From JAVBMC01 sp031552845 (lineage in GTDB: Bacteria > Verrucomicrobiota > Kiritimatiellia > RFP12 > DVOR01), in contig JAVBMC010000013.1 of assembly GCA_031552845.1 (NCBI GenBank), positions 1 through 11,521 on the forward strand: a stretch of 11,521 nt of DNA, written 5' to 3'. The notes beneath the pieces are model-generated. The model was not told the DNA's origin and searched no databases. It saw only the letters and a program-made list of their open reading frames with translations. Below are positions 7,895 to 11,521 of the stretch, in pieces (position 1 is the first letter of the stretch; each line of letters begins with the position of its first letter). Both the position numbers and the translations under genes were made by a program.

Positions 7895-9459
7895 ATGCCG
7901 CTGGTATCGACATCGATATCACTTTTGTCAACCAGCGCTGTTGCTGCTTCTGGGCCTGTTTCCCAAGCCTTCTTGGTCGTCGAGGGAAGGAAGCGGTAGT
8001 AGATCATTAACTGCTGGGCGATATAGACGGTGGGCATGAGAGGCTGGTCGCCGATGTGCTCATCTTCGCAATTCCAGTATCCGAGTTCTTGCTCGACGCC
8101 GTTATGGTCTTTGTATTGGCCTTTGATAATGGTTTGTCCGTCGCAGTAGATTTTCTTCATCGAGTTGTTCCAGCGGTTCCACCGCTCGCCGCCGGCGTTG
8201 AAGTACACCATGGTTGAGTAGTAGTTTGAACGGACGGGGCAACAGGCGATGTCGTTTTTGCCGAGCGTGGCGGGCGGCCACAGGCTATCCAGAAGTTTGA
8301 GCGTTTTGGAGACGACGGTTTCGTTGCCTGCGCCGAGATATTGCATCCCGAATACGCCCATCATAAAGTGCCACGTGCCGGAGCGGCGGAAGTTGGCGCC
8401 GGGAGGGCCGAAGGCGTCTGATTGGAATCCGCCGCGGTCGGCATTGCCTTGGAGCATAAAACCATTCACGGCGAGCTTCATGCTTTCGTCGAGTCCGGGC
8501 ACTTTGAGTCCGGCCATCTTGGCGGCTTTGAGAGAGAGAACGTTGAAAGTCATTTGCAGCAGTTCAGGTTTATCGCCATTGCCCCACTGGCCGTTTTTGA
8601 ATTGCTTGCTGATGGTCTTTTCGATGGCGGTATAGGCCGCATCCCTGACGCCCGGATGCAGGGTCATGCCGTAAGCCTCGGCGAGGGCATAGGTGGTGAA
8701 GTAGTCCAGGTTTTTGGCATGTGCGCATAGGTACTCAATTGCTTTTTGGACAGTGTCGCCAAACTCAGGCGAGCTATCGCCGGGGCGCTCACCATGTGCA
8801 AGATAGGCGAGTAGTGCAAGGCCGGTGGCCCCGCCTTTCCAAGCACCGTTGGGCTGCTGCTGTGTTTTGAGCCAGCGCAAGGCGCGCATGACGGCGGCTT
8901 CGGTGTTGGCATCGCCGCCGTGGGTGGCCAATGCGGAACCGCGAACGCCGGAGTTGCGCAGGGAACCGTAAATGCCTTTGAACACGACGGGGGATTTGAT
9001 CATGCTGACGGCTGTAATCTCGACGGGCTTGACGGAGGGCGTTGGGTCGCTGGTGTTGGCTACAGGGGTATCGACTTTGATTTCACTGCCGAGCACTTCT
9101 GAGAGATTATCGGGGACATAATCCGGTGGTTCGGGGGGAGGGATTTCTTCTATCTTTGTCAGGTCGTCGACGGCTTGAATCTCTTCGACTGTTGCTTCGT
9201 AAATTTTCGGTTCCTCCGACACTTTGCCTGTGAAAGCGAGCAGCAGAAGGACCAGAAAGAACGGCAGCACCAACGCAAACATGGGCGCGGCGGTGCGTTG
9301 CAGCTCGATGTGCGCCTCTTTGTAAGCACGGGAATCATGCGCGGCGACTAAACCGCTGAACATACGACCCAACCTTTGGCGATAAGTTAAATCACTGAAG
9401 GCCTGGTCGATTTCCGCCAAGAAGTCCTGCTCGTTTCCATGGATACCGTCGTCATGCAT
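7891..9459 (-). CDS. Membrane-anchored prenyltransferase/squalene-oxidase-repeat protein with TonB-like linker
   Basis: The product has 522 residues. An N-terminal cytoplasmic part of about 58 residues is followed by one transmembrane helix (about 60-77, PMFALVLPFFLVLLLLAFTG). A periplasmic stretch rich in acidic residues and proline (IPPPEPPDYVPDN, about 106-118) recalls the TonB linker. From about 188 the protein reads as an alpha/alpha-barrel of the terpene-cyclase/squalene-oxidase repeat type, with QW-like motifs LKTQQQPNGAWKG (197-209) and FKNGQWGNGD. The DxDD catalytic motif of squalene-hopene cyclases was not found, so cyclase activity should not be assumed; a binding or structural role is as likely. 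ATG 9459 is preferred because GGAGA (9466-9470) lies 6 nt upstream; the GTG two codons earlier (9463-9465) abuts that site. The gene follows the beta-barrel gene by 76 nt and ends tail-to-tail with mfd. Confidence 0.75.
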   Translation of the reverse strand: MHDDGIHGNEQDFLAEIDQAFSDLTYRQRLGRMFSGLVAAHDSRAYKEAHIELQRTAAPMFALVLPFFLVLLLLAFTGKVSEEPKIYEATVEEIQAVDDLTKIEEIPPPEPPDYVPDNLSEVLGSEIKVDTPVANTSDPTPSVKPVEITAVSMIKSPVVFKGIYGSLRNSGVRGSALATHGGDANTEAAVMRALRWLKTQQQPNGAWKGGATGLALLAYLAHGERPGDSSPEFGDTVQKAIEYLCAHAKNLDYFTTYALAEAYGMTLHPGVRDAAYTAIEKTISKQFKNGQWGNGDKPELLQMTFNVLSLKAAKMAGLKVPGLDESMKLAVNGFMLQGNADRGGFQSDAFGPPGANFRRSGTWHFMMGVFGMQYLGAGNETVVSKTLKLLDSLWPPATLGKNDIACCPVRSNYYSTMVYFNAGGERWNRWNNSMKKIYCDGQTIIKGQYKDHNGVEQELGYWNCEDEHIGDQPLMPTVYIAQQLMIYYRFLPSTTKKAWETGPEAATALVDKSDIDVDTSGI

Positions 9460-9475
9460 AATCACTCTCCATGGA

Positions 9476-9491
9476 TGTCAAACGCTTGACA
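9476..9491. repeat. Perfect 6-bp inverted repeat upstream of the repeat-domain gene
   Basis: TGTCAA and TTGACA are separated by ACGC. The element lies 16 nt upstream of the preferred start of the minus-strand gene (ATG 9459) and just before its ribosome site, in the 76-nt gap after the beta-barrel gene. It could be an operator-like site, or a small mRNA hairpin that tunes initiation. The minus-strand arm TTGACA also matches a -35 box, but the matching -10 would fall inside the coding region, so a promoter reading is unlikely. No U-tract follows, so it is not an intrinsic terminator. Confidence 0.4.
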
Positions 9492-9535
9492 AGAGTGAGT
9501 GGTTCATTCCCGGCAAAGACTATGGAGCGCAGCCG

Positions 9536-10453
9536 TTAGAAGCGCAGGGCGATGTTGAAGCCGCCCCAGACGAGGTCGTTGTAGCCGTAGTTCTGTTGGG
9601 CTTGGTCGCGGATGGTGCCGTCAATCAGACCGCTTGCCGCGACTGTGCCGCCGATGGTGACGTTTTTCGTCAACGCATAGGCAAGGGAAAGCGTGACGTT
9701 GTAGTCCACGAGGTCGCCGCTGTTCTGGCCGAAGTAATAACGGTTGTAAGGTCCGCTGCCCCATGAGAGGTAGGTGCTCATGCGCAGGAAGAGGCGTTCG
9801 TCTTCCGTCAATACAAAGGCACGGGAGAGGCCGAACTGCGCGTAGAATCCATCGGACTCGTTGATGTCGAGGTTGCCGTTGACAAAGGGCGTAACCCAGC
9901 TGTTCTTCCAATCGATGCTGGCGGAGACAACGTGAATGTTGCAGAGGTTGGCGGGCTGGCGTTGGGGGAATTGGCAGTAGGCATAACCAAGGCCGGTGAC
10001 GAGCTGGCCGAAGTTACGGTTCCAGCCTGCGAAGTAATCGGCCTCGGTGACGCCGCCATCATGGCCACGGCGGTTGTCGCCCATTTCGGCATTCGCCCAC
10101 ACGCCGGCCATGAAACGGCCAAGGACGCCTGCATCGTAGTGGATCTGCGCGCCCGGTTCATAGACGGGTTCTTCGCAGAAGACAATGCCGCGCCAGACGT
10201 ATGCGCTGTAAAAGTCGATCTGTGCGTTGAAGGTGAATGGACTCTTTTCCTCAACAGCCTGTCCGGGCTCTACCACGCATTCCGGCAGCGGCGCGTTCGT
10301 AATGACGACAGCCTCCACCTCGGGTACGGTTTCCGCGGCAGTGAATGCAGGGCTATGGCTTGGCGGCGGCTGGCCTTCGCCATCTTTTGCAAAAGCAAAG
10401 GCGGTTGCGAAAATAAATGCGGACACTAGAAGGAGGTTCTTTGTGTTGAGCAT
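9536..10453 (-). CDS. Outer-membrane beta-barrel protein, Gcw_chp/TorF-like porin (paralogue 1)
   Basis: The product has 305 residues. A signal peptide is clear: Lys5, a hydrophobic core to about residue 20, and an AFA-K cleavage site after residue 22. A proline-rich and acidic linker follows. The rest alternates polar and aromatic residues as in a transmembrane beta-barrel and ends NIALRF, with the C-terminal Phe typical of the outer-membrane assembly signal. FYSAYVWRG followed by GVWAN resembles the VSDYVFRG and GVWGSN pattern of the Gcw_chp/TorF putative porin family; transported substrates are unknown. It shares many blocks with the upstream neighbour, including AGVWAN, GDNR, DINESDG and DYNV, so the two arose by duplication. 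It lies 24 nt after that gene. No convincing Shine-Dalgarno precedes ATG 10453, so coupling or read-through from the upstream paralogue is likely. Confidence 0.78.
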   Translation of the reverse strand: MLNTKNLLLVSAFIFATAFAFAKDGEGQPPPSHSPAFTAAETVPEVEAVVITNAPLPECVVEPGQAVEEKSPFTFNAQIDFYSAYVWRGIVFCEEPVYEPGAQIHYDAGVLGRFMAGVWANAEMGDNRRGHDGGVTEADYFAGWNRNFGQLVTGLGYAYCQFPQRQPANLCNIHVVSASIDWKNSWVTPFVNGNLDINESDGFYAQFGLSRAFVLTEDERLFLRMSTYLSWGSGPYNRYYFGQNSGDLVDYNVTLSLAYALTKNVTIGGTVAASGLIDGTIRDQAQQNYGYNDLVWGGFNIALRF

Positions 10454-10477
10454 GATGGCTGTTGCAGTCGTTATTGA

Positions 10478-11341
10478 TTAAAGCTGGAATGCGATGGAGA
10501 AGCCGCTCCAGACGAAGTCGGAGTAGTCTTGCTCTTCCTGCGCGTACTCTCGGATGACGCCGTCAATCACGCCGCTGAAGGCCAAGGTAGCACTGATGGT
10601 GATGCGCTCCGTCAACGCGTAGGACAACACCATGAGGACGTTGTAATCCGTTACAGTGCCATGGTCGCAATCGAAGTAATATTTATTGTAAGACGCGTCT
10701 GCCCATGAAGCATAGGCGCTGATGTTCAGACACAAACTTCTGCTCTGCGTCAATGCAAACTCGCGCTCCAAGCCCAGCTGCGCATAGTAACCGTCCGACT
10801 CGTTGATATCATAAAAGTTCTTCAGGAAAGGCGTGACGAAGTCATTCTTATAGAAGATTGCCGCCGAGACCTCGTGCATGTTATAAGCATTGGCGGGCGA
10901 GGTGCCGAGGAGTTCGTAATACGTATACCCTACGCCGATTGTGACGGGGCCGAAGTCACGCTCCCAGCCGAATGAGTAGTCGATCTCATCCACGCCGCTT
11001 GCATGCGCGGCACGGTTGTCGCCGATACCCATGTTCGCCCAGACGCCTGCGGACAGCGCACCATAATCATTCAAATCAACCCCCACTGCGGCGGACGGCT
11101 GGAACACAGGCTCGATCGACAGAATCAATCCGCGCCACGCGTAGGTCGAGAACACATCACTTTGCAACGTCAGCGAGACCGGACACTCCGCATCTTTTTC
11201 AGCCACAGCCTCGGCGGCGATTTCGGCAGCCTCCCGCACGGGTGACGGGTCGTTTGCGACTTGTGCCGGGAGATATCCCGCTGCCGTAACAACCGTCAGG
11301 AGCATAAAAGACTTGGAAAATCCGCGTGAAAAAAACTGCAT
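10478..11341 (-). CDS. Outer-membrane beta-barrel protein, Gcw_chp/TorF-like porin (paralogue 2)
   Basis: The product has 287 residues from ATG 11341. That start is chosen because AGGAA sits about 6 nt upstream and a signal peptide begins right there (basic MQFFSRGFSK, then a hydrophobic core, with cleavage after about LPAQVA). The frame stays open to 11485, but the extra 48 residues would put a non-secretory stretch before the signal. After an Ala- and Glu-rich linker, FSTYAWRG, AGVWANMGIGDNR, DINESDGYYAQ and VTDYNV match the next gene block for block. Unlike that paralogue it ends SIAFQL, with Leu instead of the usual terminal Phe, which could weaken or change recognition by the barrel-assembly machinery. 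It is the first gene of the minus-strand cluster. Its N-terminal part has the reversed strand composition (A and C rich on plus). Confidence 0.75.
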   Translation of the reverse strand: MQFFSRGFSKSFMLLTVVTAAGYLPAQVANDPSPVREAAEIAAEAVAEKDAECPVSLTLQSDVFSTYAWRGLILSIEPVFQPSAAVGVDLNDYGALSAGVWANMGIGDNRAAHASGVDEIDYSFGWERDFGPVTIGVGYTYYELLGTSPANAYNMHEVSAAIFYKNDFVTPFLKNFYDINESDGYYAQLGLEREFALTQSRSLCLNISAYASWADASYNKYYFDCDHGTVTDYNVLMVLSYALTERITISATLAFSGVIDGVIREYAQEEQDYSDFVWSGFSIAFQL

Positions 11342-11372
11342 AAGTGTTCCTATTCGACGGCAAATGCCGATT

Positions 11373-11400
11373 AGTGTACTAAGTTGCACGAAAAACTCAA
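11373..11400 (-). promoter_or_regulatory. Candidate promoter for the minus-strand envelope cluster
   Basis: Read on the minus strand, TTGAGT (11395-11400) and TACACT (11373-11378) are 16 nt apart and each match 4 of 6 bases of the sigma-70 boxes. A start near 11366 would leave a leader of about 25 nt before ATG 11341. TTAGT-GT-ACTAA, an inverted repeat at 11371-11382, overlaps the -10 and could be an operator. A rival signal is TAAATTTG (11423-11430, minus), of the TAnnTTTG type used by Bacteroidota. Confidence 0.3.
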
Positions 11401-11466
11401 GCGCCATTGTATTCCATGCGTACAAATTTATGTGATTGTAAAGTGTAAAATATCTTTTCCCTGCAG

Positions 11467-11517
11467 ATGGGGGGTGCCCAGGCACGCTCTCTTTCAGGGG
11501 AGCCCCCCATGGGGGGC
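11467..11517. repeat. Nested palindromic element at the right window edge
   Basis: A perfect 16-bp palindrome, GCCCCCCATGGGGGGC, occupies 11502-11517. A second ATGGGGGG at 11467-11474 can pair with CCCCCCAT at 11503-11510, and between them GTGCC (11474-11478) can pair with GGCAC (11481-11485). The group could fold in competing ways and resembles REP-like or terminator-type elements. No U-tract follows on either strand within the window. It continues to the edge, so its full extent is unknown. Confidence 0.45.
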
Positions 11518-11521
11518 GCGA

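Noticed and set aside
7905..7918. TATCGA-CA-TCGATA as an intrinsic terminator for mfd
   Set aside because: The 2-nt loop is too tight, the stem is AT-rich and weak, and only four T follow after a gap. It also lies inside the convergent gene's coding sequence.
11342..11485. Extended N-terminus of the second beta-barrel protein
   Set aside because: The 48 extra residues precede a normal signal peptide and cover the likely promoter; AGGAA supports ATG 11341.

Overview
The window is about 11.5 kb of GC-rich bacterial DNA with genes packed tightly on both strands. It looks like a diderm (Gram-negative-type) bacterium: two secreted beta-barrel proteins, an anchored protein with a TonB-like proline-rich linker, and a membrane-tethered polyferredoxin. 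A squalene-cyclase-repeat protein behind a single membrane helix, together with this polyferredoxin/beta-propeller pair, is the style of the PVC superphylum (Kiritimatiellota, Lentisphaerota, Verrucomicrobiota). That placement is an inference, because the window has no rRNA or other firm marker.

Plus strand, about 1-7894: five co-directional genes with almost no space between them. (1) A membrane-anchored PQQ-like beta-propeller protein (172-1593) overlaps by 4 nt (2) a polyferredoxin with Cys ligands for four [4Fe-4S] clusters (1590-2153). After 9 nt comes (3) uronate isomerase UxaC (2163-3572), and after 10 nt (4) an RdgC-type recombination-associated protein (3583-4683). This overlaps by 8 nt (5) transcription-repair coupling factor Mfd (4676-7894). 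The spacing suggests one transcription unit, perhaps starting upstream of the window, that joins a periplasm-facing redox module, one sugar-acid enzyme and a DNA maintenance pair. Genes 1 and 2 probably act together at the membrane; RdgC and Mfd both act on DNA in the cytoplasm.

Minus strand, about 11341-7891, read right to left: two tandem paralogous outer-membrane beta-barrel proteins (10478-11341, then 9536-10453), then a protein with one transmembrane helix, a proline-rich linker and a prenyltransferase/squalene-oxidase-like repeat domain (7891-9459). They look like an envelope cluster. The last gene ends tail-to-tail with mfd, and the two TAA stops share a TTAA.

The plus strand has a striking G+T excess at the left end, which weakens rightwards and reverses near 11.1 kb. 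It produces long meaningless antisense reading frames and G-quadruplex-type motifs. The right edge (11467-11517) holds a nested palindrome. No tRNA, rRNA, CRISPR array, transposase or integrase was seen.
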